Program-made: the position numbers and the translations under genes | Shown here: positions 48,606 through 61,400 of the stretch, in pieces | How positions within the stretch are numbered: the stretch's first letter is position 1 | Layout: each line of letters starts with the position of its first letter | The notes under the pieces: generated by a model | The model's input: the letters and a program-made list of their open reading frames with translations, nothing else | The model's database searches: none | Told to the model about the DNA's origin: nothing | NCBI GenBank assembly: GCA_026874595.1 | Contig: CM049306.1 | Span: 87,933,142 to 87,997,141 of the forward strand | Source of the DNA: Sipunculus nudus | Lineage: Eukaryota > Annelida > Sipuncula > Golfingiida > Sipunculidae | DNA: 64,000 bases | Reading direction: 5' to 3'

Positions 48606-51241
48606 AACAAGGGACCTATGGGTCACGGCACTCAGCTGTTATATATGATTTAAAAATATGATTTAGGAATGAGGCATATGCTGGTTTGGTGTGGTAATAA
48701 ATATAAGCTTTATTATGAGTTGTTGGTGTTTAGCTTATGTATGATTATGATATTATCTTTGGAGACAGGGAAGAGGATTGATTTCATTTATTTTATTAAC
48801 AAATTGAGTACTATTGTCACACAGATTTTGACTTGGCCATATAACTTATAAGCAGAACATATGATATAAGAGTTTAACTATTTATTAAAAAAAAATTACA
48901 AATATTGTCCCAAATATAATTTTTATTAAAAATAATAAGAGAATCTTATGATTTTTTAAAATTAAATATAACTGAAATGATTATTAAAATAATATTAAAG
49001 AATATATTCATGAATGCATTCATGAATACATTTTGAAAGTATTTGCACTGGTATTCATATACTTTCATTTTTACCTGAATTCCAATTCTTTATGCAAGAC
49101 ATTTTATAATGGAGTACATATTCATATTCATATTTAAATACAATTGCAAAGTTTTCCCACCATTACTGGCATTTATTCAGTTTTCACCAAACAATTATGT
49201 TGAGAATCCAGAATATACAAAATTCACACATTTAAATTATGATCAAACGTACCTGGTTTTATGGCTTTTATTTATATTTAAAAAAAAAATGTATTATATT
49301 CATTTTAGACTTAATTTCACATCAATGTACACACTAGACACAGTAGGAATCTAGATTAATAATATCAACTGCATCTTTGTCTATCATTAATTTCCTTCAT
49401 ATGATCCCTAATGATAAGTAATGAATAATATGATTTACTTTTTTATCATTAAAATTGAACTGAAAAATACCATAGGTGACTGCATGGTGTTATTTGGAGT
49501 ACGTGACATTCTATCCATCGATACAAGATTCTTTTATCATCAGTAACTGCAAGTTGATTTCCTGTTATTATAAACTAACAAATTCTTTTTTATTTTTCTT
49601 TAATTTGTTATTAAAAAACAATAAAAATTTATTAATTTATTGTTAATTGTTATCTTGTTGGTTAAAACTACTAGATGAGTTGGGTTGGACACCTGGATCA
49701 ACTGTGGCTGGCCATAAGCTGCCTACCTGCAACAGTGTATGGCTCGCCTCAAGCATGCATAATTTGCTGAAAGTTCAACAAGGTCAATATACAGGTGACT
49801 CAAGAGGGGCTGGAGAGAGTTAAGGTCTGACATGGTCTCATAAAAACATTAATAAAAGCTACAATTTTTGGCCAATTTCTTTCAGCTTTCTAAACTAAAA
49901 AGCTGAAATCCTTGTGTGCATGATATGAAAATTATATCAACCGTGCTCACAGGAAACAAATGTGCCATGGTCAAAGTTGGGCAAAATTTAAGGTACTAAT
50001 TTTATATTTATACTAATAACATATAAAATTTGAAAAATTCAGGACTAATTTGGGGTATTCAATTGAATCTTGATTAAATAATGTTACATCCCTGGCAAAA
50101 AAACTCTAGCTTCAGCAATCCCCTTGTTAAGGGAGTAAATATATTTCTTTACATAGTGCATTATGTTTGGGCCCATAACTTAAAACAATTACGCAATACT
50201 GACATCATTTCTGGCATATGCATAGAGAATGTATAGAAAAATATGTATATTATATATGATTAAAGTCACATCAGTGGTTTTGATATTAGGCAGTCTTGAA
50301 GTGTAACAATGGGTTTTTAATGGAAAAATGAAGTTTTTCATTAATATCTCGAAGGTATTAAGTCCTAGTGACCAAATTCTTGGCATGGTAGGGAATTTTG
50401 GAGACATCTAATTGTATGCCAAATTTTAGGAACTGAGAGCTGAAGCTGGGGAGCTGAGCTCTTGCAAACTGCATAACACTAGCTTGATGTAAACAATATG
50501 TTACATGGTGCTTGAAAACTTATTAAAATCTACAGTTTTTGATCAACTGGTTTCAAATTTTTGGTGTTAACAGACAAAATGCTAACAAAAACATGCTGAG
50601 AAAATTAAATCCACAGTACTTACAGTAAAAAAACGTGCCATGGACAAAGTTGGGCAAAATTTAAGGTACCAATTTTTTATTTTTGTTAATATTTTAAAAA
50701 ATTTAAAAGATTTTGATCTAATTTTGGGTATATTATTTAATTTTAATAAATTAAAGTTATATTACTGGAAAAAAAGTCCATAGCTTTAACAAGTTTTGTG
50801 TTCAGTGATCAAATATCTTTCCTGATTTTTTACAAAATGCATTATGTTTGGGCCCATAACTTTTTAAAATTAAATAATACAGACATAATTTCTGGCATGT
50901 ACATAGGAACTATATAAAGGAATATTTATGGTAAATATGAGGAAAAACAGATGAGTGGTTTTGATATTAGGCAGTCCTAAGTGTGAAAATAGGTTTTTAA
51001 TAAAAAATTGAGGTTTTTCCTTAATTTCTCAAAGGAACGAAGTTGCAAAGACCCAGTTTTCGGCTTGGTAGGAGATCCTGGGGACATCTAACATTATGCC
51101 GAATTTTGGATTCCTAGGTCTTACGGTTTCAAAACGTGCCACATCTACGGACGGACGGACGGACGGACGGACAGACAGACGGACGACGGACAATGGACCA
51201 CGACTATAGCTCAGATGACTTATAGTCAGCTGAGCTAAAAA
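48606..51241 (-). mobile_element. Z' element, inverted, nested in X4
   Basis: Reverse complement of Z over its full length, about 2.6 kb, visibly highly similar. Left edge AACAAGGGACCTATGGGTC, right edge CAGCTGAGCTAAAAA after (ACGG)n. Confidence 0.78.
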
Positions 51242-52479
51242 TTGTTAAAATATGAAAAAAATACAGGTGGCGTCACCAGTCTGCAGAAACTGATGGAACA
51301 CCTCTTGATCAATATGTATGCCAAAAATCATGACCATCAGTGTTGTAGTTATTGAGTTGTTGCAGTTTGTTTTTAAAATATTTTCCATTATTCTGGGGGG
51401 TAATTGGGAGCCCCACAGCTCAAAGGATATGGGTAACAGAGACCTAATTTTAGGTTTCCATGGAGACTTTTCATAGGTCTCTCACTGTGTCAAGAATGAA
51501 GATTCTAGGTCCAGTCTTTACAATTTGTGCCCTGTTAACAGATGTTCACACTTTTAAAGGTCTCAAAAATAGAGAAAATTCGTAAAAAAATCGAAAAATA
51601 CAGGTGGCACCACCAGTCTGCAGGAACTGATGAAACATCTCATGATCAATAAGTATGCCAAAAATCATGACCATCAGTGATGTAGTTAATGAGTATTGAA
51701 GTTTTTGTATGAAATTTTTTACTATTCTGGGGGGTACTTTGGGGCCCCATAGCTCAAAGGATATGGGTAACAGAGACCTAATTTCTGGTTTCCATGGAGA
51801 CTTTTCATAGGTCTCTCAGTGTGTCAAAAATTAAGATTCTAGGTCCAGTCTTTAGGATTTGTGCCCTGTCAACAGATGTTCACATTTTTAAAGGTCTCAA
51901 AAATAGAGAAAAAAATTAGTAAAAAATCAAAAATTTTTGGTGGCGCCACCAGTCTGCAGGAACTGATGAAACATCTCATGATCAATATGTATGCCAAAAA
52001 TCATGACCATCAGTGTTGTAGTTAATGAGATATTGAAGTTTTTGTATGAAATTTTTTACTATTCTGGAGGGTACTTTGGGGATCCATAGCTCGAAGGATA
52101 TGGGTAACTGAGACCTAATTTCTGGATTCCAAGGAGATTTTTTATGGACCTCTCAGAATGTCAAGTAACAAGATCCTAGGTCCAGCGGTTACAATTTGTG
52201 CCTGGTTAACGGACGGATGGACAGACAGACAGAGAGTCGGACAAAGAGTGATGGCTATAGCTCAGATGACTTACAGTCAGCTGAGCTAAAAATGCCTTAC
52301 TTAAGAAGTTATCTTTTAAAGTCAAATTCTCCTATAAATATTCCTATACAAAATCTTTGTCTGCAGATATGACCTTGAAAATCAATTTCAGAGTCACCAG
52401 TTTTCAAACATCTCCTGAGATCTTGGCTTAAGCAATTTGTGCATCAAATTTGAAGAAAAAATAGCAATTTCTTATATTT

Positions 52480-53010
52480 CCAAAGATCTGACCTTGAAAA
52501 GCAAGGTCAAGGTCACTAATGTTTGAAAACTTACCATATGACATCTTCTACTTTGATTTCAGTAAAACTCCTCCATCACTTAAGAAGTACAATGATTTTG
52601 TTTGTCAACAAATTTGGAAAAATTTAAGTCAAGGCCACTCTGATAGTTAAGGTCATGTCCCCAATTTAAATAGACTTCACCAATATCTATGCATTTGCAT
52701 CATATGAAAGAAATATGTACATTCATTTTTTACTTATCATAGTTATGCTCACAGTACTGTCAGTGGCAATGGTGGGGTATTAAGAGCATGAAAACAAAAT
52801 GATTATAGGTGGCACCACCAGTCTCCCTTACACAAAGCTATAAAACATCTTCAGTCAACCTGATTTTTGGATCAATCTATGCAAACTTTTGTGTGATTTT
52901 CACCAAAATGGACATGTTCAAGGTCAAAGTAATGGCTATAACTGTAATGATCCTATTTTAAAAGGCTTCATCCTCTCACCCATAGCTATGCTTATGATAA
53001 GTCTGATGAA
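52480..53010 (-). mobile_element. V-family remnant, inverted
   Basis: Contains the V core phrases in reverse orientation (GGTCATG, TTTTTGACTTAT-like, CTCACAGTACTGT, GGTGGCACCACCAGTCTCC at about 52808). No Helitron ends found. Boundaries are approximate. Confidence 0.5.
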
Positions 53011-53562
53011 GGGTCCGTGTAAGATTGAGTTACTTTGCTCACAATATTTCTCTGCGGTGGCAGTTTGACTGTGCTGAAACCATCATATCTCACTTTATCT
53101 GCAGTTACATCAAATGCACCTGATGTCATTAGAATATGTGCAGTGCTTGCTTTCTAAACATGGTTTTATGCATAAAAGGTAAGATAATTAGTAGTTGACT
53201 GGGATATATGTGTGTGTGGATGGTACGTACATACCCATTCCCTGATTTCCTTTAAGTAGTTAATAAACTTGAGTACTTGAAGAAGACTTACTATGATACT
53301 GTTACAGCTTAGCATAACTAAGTCTGCAAAGCTGATGAAACCAAGATACTAAAACGGCTCACAAAATGAAGAAGAAACAAAGCTTATGTAAAAACATCCA
53401 CTGAAAATTTATTTCCTTTCTGTAATACATAAATTTCTTGAAAACAATCTCTCATCACTTTTGAAGATAAAATTAACTTCACCGAAATCTCTAGAGGATT
53501 ACAAACAGTTAAGGCAACACATCCTGATAACCCTTCAAACATAGCCGGGGTACATGCAAAAG

Positions 53563-53669
53563 TCACACACACAGGGCATAACATATCACAATTCCACCAA
53601 CGAGAAAACCACAAGCTGACAAACTGATTATACCACAGTATATTGTTGACCAGAATACTTCGCCAAATC
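53563..53669 (-). CDS. Possible terminal exon encoding a membrane segment (unknown gene)
   Basis: On the minus strand a strong acceptor (a run of T then AG) is followed by an open frame needing one base from an upstream exon: FGEVFWSTIYCGIISLSACG, then FLVGGIVICYALCV and stop. About 24 residues are hydrophobic with Gly, Cys and Ala, like a single transmembrane helix at a C-terminus. A minus-strand AATAAA at 53413-53408 could end the transcript. The phase does not match the GOLGA7 exons and I find no upstream exon, so it may be a chance open frame. No family recognised. Confidence 0.28.
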
Positions 53670-56600
53670 CTAAAAAAAAATATGTTAAATTATTCTATAG
53701 GCTGCTGATGGTGTGTCTACAAAAAGACAAAAACTACATGTATTACAAATGGCAAACAATTTCAAAATTTTGAGATATAACTAGTGATGTATCATAACCT
53801 TGTCTGATCAAATACCCTTTCCAAAGAACATTTTGAAAAACCAGAATGAACCCATAGTTTACTGTAGATTGAGCATTTACAGCGCAAATAAATGGAAACA
53901 TGTTTGGAAACGTTTCAAAGTATGAAGTGGCCCCAATGACTTTTGTATGCAGACATTACTGACACGCATGACAGAGCGTGACAAAAGGTACTGGTAGTAG
54001 GTGAAGCTATTATTGCAAAAGGGTTTGGCCAATTCAGACATGTTAACATTAATGTACATGCTCAATCCATAAGGAATAGAGTAAAATCAGGGTTCTTATT
54101 TGCTCATTGAAAAGGATATTATACTAAACATTTCCTTAGTTAAGGCGTCCTGAAGCCTTACCTTGATTTTCTTAAATATTTGTTCATGAGCTGATATCCC
54201 CAAATCATATTTTTTTCTCACTCAGTATGTCTTAATTTATTACTCAGAAGGACTTGTTTTTACTAAATTAATATACTGTATACACAGTATAAAAATATAA
54301 ATAGTACACATTATTGGTTCTGGTTTACCGGTCTTGGTAATATATAATCAAGCAGAGGCATGATTTAATCCAACATGCACCCTGTGTCAATTATTGAAGT
54401 GGCACCACAACAGGGCCAATTGTCAGCAGCTTTTTAATCATATGAAGGATGCTTATTATAGAACATCAGAACCTATAATTTGACACAGTGAGTGAAAATT
54501 AGGACTAGGAAACATCAGCTTAATGTTGAACATTGAGACGAGGGTTGACATTTAGGGGGTTGACATACGGCACCTCCACCCCCTCATCCTTTTAAAAAAA
54601 GGTTAAAATGTCTCATTGAAAATTATCTGACGCTTATTAGCTACATGATCAAGTAGTACACACCAGATCATTACACACCAGAAAAATAATCATAATATTA
54701 ATTTTCAGTGAAGGTTTGACTTTATTTTATCAAAGTATGAACCACTTACAACTACAAAATCCTTATTCCATTGATACATGAAGTTGAGAAAACAGTTGGA
54801 GGTAACGGATATGTAATCAACAGTATACATCAACACAAAGTAAACATTCTTTTCAATATCTAAATACAGTTGACTAAATGAAAATACAGAAGATTCATAA
54901 TAAGCAGTTGACAATATTTATACATGTATACAACTACTCTGTTGGCTTGCATTGTTCTGATTAAAAAGAAATTTGTTGATACTTGATTTGGATGCATCAA
55001 AGGAAACTGTTGATACTTGTTATTTATACTTTTTTTGTAGTAATTAAAAAAAAAAACAGATGTAATGCATGAAATGACCTGAAGCTTTCACCCATCATAT
55101 ACATACACATCTGTGTGATTGTGACATTGTTCAACTTGAAATATCTGTAAAATTTATTACGTAAAAAAATGAATACAATCAATGTAACTTCTTGAACTGA
55201 TTTGAATAAGAATCCGGTAGTTTTAAATTTTAATTGTTAAATCTTATTTTCTCTAATCACAAATTCCTTATGTCATTTGCACATGAAATTTGCAAACATC
55301 ATATTCACACATAGATATTCCCTATTTAACAATGTCATGAATGTGCTTCTAACTAGCAAGTTAGTGTGGTGACTCCTCTGCTATTTTATTCAAACTGTTA
55401 AACTTTTTATGTGTACAGGTGGTATTTGAATAGTTAAGCAATGCCCTCCCACCGAGAATTAGCGATCTCAGTCTTATCCCTTGCTGGAAATAAAACATAG
55501 CACCATGATTCAATTCAAGCAACAACCTTATCTTTTCATGCACAGCCACTCAGAAGGACAAGTGGTCAAGAGTCTTCAGAAAAGTTTAAGATATCATAAA
55601 TGCTGACACAGAAGCATACTGTGGTTGTCTATTTGTTTGTGAGGGTTTCTTGCTATATTTGCAAAAGGGAAATTTTCACAAAAAATTAAACCCTCGTGAA
55701 TAAGATGCTCCATTGTCAATGGGAAGTAATGAGCAAAATTTTGAAAAATAAATAATAACAGATCTTGTATGGTACCAGTAAATCAGAATGCTGAAAAAAA
55801 TGTCAAATGTTGAAATCTTTTAAAAAAATCTGCCAAAAATGAAGAATTTCGACTTGTTTGATAATGCCTGGAGTCTTCATCCAATTTTTATGACTTGTGC
55901 ACAGATTATTTAATATAACTGATTCATATTAGTGTAGTTTACATTATGGGCAGATCATGAAAAATAAACCCTTGCGAAACAATTATAACATAAAAATCAA
56001 GAAAATTTAACCCCAGGAATATGAAGCCAACCACAGCATCCGTCAAAAATGCACCCGCAGTATGTTTAATCAATGAAAATGCTAGTATGATTGTGTTCAG
56101 AATGATAAAGCTGAAAAATAACAGTTTTAGGCTCTCCACACTGTTACTTATATCTTCCCTCCCCCCCCCCCCCATTACACACATAACAGCCCTATAGCAT
56201 GTCGCCCCCCCCCCCCTATGATAATGACTATGTGCATCCTTCAATATCTCGCCCTGATCAATGCTTGACATCTAAACTACATTTTATAAAAGTGTTCATC
56301 ATTGTACACTTAGTAATACCCACATATATACAATCATGTACAAGTGTTTTGAAGTATAAATACCCACTCAACTTTACAGGATTTTCTCATAACATTTATA
56401 CCACTAGCAGAGGTATTGATTTGCATTTCTCTGACTTTTAAAGTCCATTCGACAAAATTTTGATCCCTCATTGAACTTGGCGTTTGCTTTGCAATACCTG
56501 GACTTAGCAAGCAAACATGATGAATTCTGAACCTTGTATATTTATGTATGTATATTTATACATTAAATATTAAGTAATCCCTGATGTCCTCAGGCACCAG

Positions 56601-56693
56601 TATATGTTACAATGTAATTTTTGTGTTGTATATATATTAAAGGTATGTTAAAAAGTTGTGATTTTGATGGATCTCCTCCCCATGTGGCCATCT
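53670..56693. other. Sequence below the GOLGA7-like gene: no clear gene
   Basis: AT-rich, with poly-C tracts at 56161-56173 and about 56205-56216. It may contain the GOLGA7-like 3' UTR; minus-strand AATAAA motifs occur near 55153 and 54721. A splice-acceptor-like site near 55490 on the minus strand was considered and rejected as an exon. Confidence 0.4.
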
Positions 56694-56726
56694 TCATGAT
56701 CCGTCAGGCAGAATGCAGATTTCAAG
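56694..56726 (-). CDS. Golga7: GOLGA7-like terminal exon
   Basis: A 33-bp terminal exon. The minus-strand acceptor is ctttttctccag. It completes the ERGLRI-LEI junction expected in the family, then stops at TGA (56694-56696). The 3' UTR end is unresolved; AATAAA candidates occur far downstream. Confidence 0.7.
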   Translation of the reverse strand, partial: LEICILPDGS

Positions 56727-57442
56727 CTGGAGAAAAAGTTAAGGCTGTAAATAAATCTGCTGAAGTCTGAAAATCAGATCAAAGGGTACTCCCAGCCCTA
56801 TGAGAAAATAAAACATAATCAAAATTTGTTAGGAAATAATGGCAAAGAAGCATTTTTAAGATTTATTGAAAATTTGCATCATTAATAAATTTTGAAATTC
56901 TGTGAACAAATTTTAACAGCACTCTTGGCCCCCATCTGATAATTTTACCGGAATCAAAATCATATATTTTTATCTTAGCCCTCTAACATTATACTAAATG
57001 AACCATCCTTACCAACTGGTAATGGGTGAATTCTATTTTTTATTAAGTCACTGATTAATGTCTTTAATTGGACATGATTTATATTTGTCATCATTGAGTA
57101 GCATAATCTCCTGCTTAGTATGATCATCGTAATAAAAATATCTGTTGAATAAGGATGAATTTATCCAAATGATAAGAACAACAATATACCCTTCCCCACA
57201 GATATCCAATTTGGCCACTGTGCAGCCATATTTGACTTTTTTCACAAGCTTAATCTCCAGAACTTTGTAACATGTCAATCAGAAGATTAAAATTAAATTA
57301 ATATAAAATAATGATTTTTAATTTTAAGAAAAAGGGATACAATTCGCAGTCCTCTTTCTGATGGGTCAATTAGTAACAATCCACGGGGCAGATAAACGGT
57401 CTCATTTTGTTCCTGGATGAAACGCCGAATCTTCTTCAGCAT
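56694..57442 (-). CDS. Golga7: GOLGA7-like (Golgin A7/Erf4 family) protein, last two coding exons
   Basis: Two minus-strand exons, 57442-57341 and 56726-56694, join in phase 0. The first encodes [20 protein letters not shown] followed by [14 protein letters not shown], and the second encodes [10 protein letters not shown] and stop. This matches the conserved C-terminal part of GOLGA7 (lysine-rich helix, IQEQNE, Y-x-P-x-GLLL-x-DP-x-ERGLR). Family role: GOLGA7 is a peripheral Golgi protein that stabilises the zDHHC9-type palmitoyltransferase for Ras palmitoylation. The Met at the exon start is internal, not the start codon: the preceding 58414-57443 stretch has no recognisable exon, so the N-terminal exons must lie beyond 64000, behind an intron carrying W' and V'. 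The C-terminal tail is shorter than I recall for vertebrates. Confidence 0.8.
57341..57442 (-). CDS. Golga7: GOLGA7-like penultimate exon
   Basis: A 102-bp exon of 34 codons. On the minus strand the acceptor is ctgttgtacag and the donor is the weaker gtatcc. It carries the IQEQNE and DPSERGLR signature. Confidence 0.82.
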
Positions 57443-58413
57443 CTGTACAACAGAAAACAATACTGGGACGTGAATAGATATATCATGGTCAAAGAGAGGT
57501 GCATTGTCAGAATGACAGTTAAGGCAAAGCATCAACTAAAATATATAATGTTCCATCTAAGCCAATGACGATATTGTTTATCTATTTCTTACATGACAGA
57601 CCCATCAGTGTTTAATGTCAACTTTCCAAGATTCTTATTTCAAGTATCCATCAGATTACTATTTTTAAGAAAGTTAAAAGGATGTACAGCATTTCTCAGA
57701 AATATATATTATTAATACCCCTAATTTGTTACCAACTGGGTAGTATTTGAATGATGTACTTATGAAGAAGAAACGTACCTGAGATTTTGTTCTTTTGTGA
57801 AATACAAAATACTATAATAAATAAATGGAAGTCTCAGTCAAACCTACTGGCATTTAATATTAAGTTTCATTGGTTAGCAACATCTTCTTACTAGCAATTT
57901 TTAATACGTGGAAATATTTCAACCTGAAATATGTGAAGGGTCTTCTCATTCCCCAGCTGATACAGCACAATATCTTTCAGTGTGTTATATTCTGGTCTGT
58001 CTACCAGTGTCCATCTTTATTTAAATTGTTTTCTTTAGAGTTTATTTAATGTACACATAGGCATGAAACCTAATTTATCATTCAAAGAAAGGTTTTATTA
58101 CTACCCTTTAAAGTTTTACTAATGGACCCTTTTACAGCAAACTCCCAGATAAAATGTGTACTAAGAGAGGAGTCATCTTTGTAACTGGTAGCTTTGTTCT
58201 TTGTGGCTGGTTATATTTTTTGCATATTTTCATCCAATCAATTGTCAGCAGCTGCAAAATGTGACTGTTTATGTGTTGGGTTTATGACAATTTCCACAGA
58301 TTGAAAAGTTTGTTTCATTAATCCTGTAATTTGCAGAAGGTAGGTATTCTGTTCCCTGATTGTACACAAGTTCTTTGCTTAAAGTGTTTCCCTTGCAGGC
58401 CAAAAAAAAAAAA
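57443..58413. other. GOLGA7-like intron, repeat-free part
   Basis: No exon of the expected preceding part of GOLGA7 (cysteine-rich segment) is recognisable on the minus strand here. Confidence 0.5.
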
Positions 58414-61400
58414 AACAAGGCCTACAGGCCTAATGCGAACCTGTGCAATGAGATTACACCAGGTATATTGCTTCAATTCTTGACCATTACTTTTTATGTG
58501 TAACATGTATATGAACAATGCAAGTACCAAACACTTAGAACAAGAAACAATTAAACAAACATCACTGCTGCAATTCTGGCATGGGTGCACACAACACAAA
58601 AACTAGAATATGGGTAGTCAACAAGCGACTACGTGTATCCACTAAAATCACAGTGGGAAAGGTGAAGTGAGGCATGGATTGAGTGGCAAGGGGAAATAGA
58701 GTGAGGTGTGTTGCATAATAGCCTGGATGTCTGCAGCCGAAATGTGTAGGTAGGTTGCGCCACCTACCACAAAATCCAGAAAGCTGTCCAAGATGTAAAA
58801 ACATACAAAATTTCAGGCAGATAAGTCAAACCACTACTGAGATATGAGTGATTATAGCCCACGGCAGACAAACAGACGGACCCTGTGCAAAAATGGTGGC
58901 AGGTTGCACCACCAATTTTGTGTATGATTAAGAGATATGTGAGATCCATACACATGCAAAATTTCAGGGGGATATGTCAAACCAGTCCTCATATATAAGC
59001 CTGAATGTCTGCAGCGTATACATAAATATGTGGCGCCAACTGCCACAAAAGCCAGAAAGCTATCCAAGATGTATAAACATGCAAAATTTTAGGCAGATAA
59101 GTCACAGCAGTACTGAGATATGAGTGATTTTAGCCCACGGCAGACAGACAGACGCTGTGCAAAAATGGTGGCAGGTGGCGCCACCAATTTTGTGTATGAT
59201 TAAGAGCTTTGTGAGATCTATATGTCAAACTAGTCCTGAGATATAAGCCTGAATGTCTGCAGCATATACATAAATGTAGGTGGCGCCACCTGCCACAAAA
59301 TTCAGAAAGCTATCCAATATGTATAAACCTGCAAAATTTTAGGCAGATATGTCAAACCACTGCCGAGATATGAGTGATTTTATCCCACAGCAAACAAACA
59401 GACAGATGCTGTGCAAAAATGATTGCAGGTGGCGCCACCAGTTTTGTGTATGATAAAGAGCTATGTGATATCTATAAACATGCAAAATTTTTGCCCAATC
59501 AGTCAAATGGTTCCTGAGATATGAGCTTGATGTCTGCAGCGTAAATTTGAATGAAGGTGGCGCTACCTGTCATAAAACAAGAAAGCTTTCAAGGATGCAT
59601 AAACCTGCAAAATTTCAGGTGGATAAGTCAAACCACTGCCGAGATATAAGTGAATTTATCCAAAGGCAGATGAACAGATGGACGCTGTGCAAAAATGGTT
59701 GCAGGTGGCGCCACCAGTTTTGCGTATGTTAAAGAGCTATGGGAGATCTATACACATGCAAAATTTTGGCCCAACTGGTCAAACGGTTCCCGAGATATGA
59801 GCTTGGATGTCTGCAGCTTAAACGTGAATGTAGATGGCGCCACCTGTCATAAAATCAAGAAAGCTGTCCAGAATGTATACACATGCAAAATTTCAGGTGG
59901 ATAAGTCCAACCAATGCAGTGTCTGCAGCTTAAACGTGAATGTAGGTGGCGCCACCTGTCATAAAATCATGAAAGCTGTCCAGAATGTATACACATGCAA
60001 AATTTCAGGTGGATAAGTCCAACCAATGAGTGTTTTTATCCCAAGGCAGATGAACAAAAACCCTGTTTTAGCAGATACAATGATTGTAGCTGGCATCACC
60101 AGTCTTATATAAAACAAAGAGCTATATACATATGCCCAATGTCAGACTGATATGTCAAACCCCTCCTGTGAAATAAGCAGGAAATTATTGTAGGTGGAGC
60201 CACCAGTCTTATACACTATAAAGCTACCCGATATTTATAAACATGCCCAATTTTAGGCTAATGTATCAAATTCCACTGTAGGAATAAGCAGGTGCATACA
60301 CTGCAAAAGTCATTGTAGGTCTTGTAAATGAGAATACCATCAAAGAAGGTCAAAATATCAGTCCAATACATCAAACTTCCCCAGAGTTTGATGCACCGGG
60401 CTGACAAGGGTTAGGTGAGTAAGGCAGTTGCCCCCCAGTGTCCTGTGACAAATTGCTGCCTCAGGATACTGCACTGAGTGAACTCTTGACCTGCACCTGG
60501 CTAGACTGAGTGAACTTTTGACCTGTACCTGGCTGCACTGAGTGAACTAAACCTGTTGCATAATCTGACACAGCTGGCAGTCTGCCAAAGCTATAAATAG
60601 ATTCAGGCTGAAATTTGGTGCCTAATATGATGCAGTGAGCAGTCTGCCAAAGCTATAAATAGAAAGCAGCTACTGCACAGAGTGAACTCTTGACCTATAC
60701 CTGGCTGCACTTCTTCCAATCCTGGCACTGTGCCAAAACTATTTATAGAGCTGACATCATCTTGGCTAATGGCCAACATCAAGGCACTGGGAATCTGCCA
60801 ATGATAAACCAAGTGCTGCCATCTGTACACAAAAGTGGTCCCTACTTCAAATAACTGAAATTTATTTTCCCAATACAAAATACTTTTCAGCTGACTTTTT
60901 ATTAAAAAGAAATCAGGAATATATGTAAAATTATTACAGATGCATACTGAGTGCAAAATTAAAATACAGATATATCTCATTGATGGCAAATTCTTGAATT
61001 AAGTTGAGTAGGGATACCAATAATTTATAATCCACGTACAGTTGTCTTTATATAGCCACAGAGAGCTGAATATCCATGATTGTAACATTGCCTGGTATGA
61101 TGAATAACTTTAAATTATAAGTCTAAATTTTTTTAAAAGCTTTTAAAAAAACTTTCTTGTCAATATTAGCCAAAGATAACCTGAAATCTAAATGTCTAGT
61201 GGCATGATGTAATAGATATTGATAAACTGGTGCCAGGCTAGATGTAACAGCATCACACAGCTAACATATATGGTAAAACTAGATATTTCTTGGCACCGCA
61301 GGTGCCATAGTATCCCCAGACAATTAATCCCCGTCCCCTTTAAGAATAGGCCCCCCATCTTCAGCAACAATTAATATCAGACCACACTCATAGAAAAGGT

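Larger units (their letters stand above)
47364..52292 (-). mobile_element. X4 element, inverted, interrupted by Z'
   Basis: The left edge is AACAAGTGACCCATGGGTC (the X 3' end on the minus strand) and the right edge is GCTGAGCTAAAAA preceded by (ACGG/ACAG)n. Internal roughly 335-bp subunits with palindrome variants are seen on both sides of Z'. It lies between the two genes. Confidence 0.75.

Noticed and set aside
55361-55549. Minus-strand exon after the TTATTTCCAG site near 55490
   Set aside because: The short frame (RDKTEIANSRWEGIA then stop) has an incompatible phase with the GOLGA7 exons, and there is no supporting partner exon.
57048-57278. Alternative GOLGA7 3' exon starting VLEIK
   Set aside because: The expected acceptor AG is out of phase with the donor at 57340; the exon at 56694-56726 fits in phase with a better acceptor.
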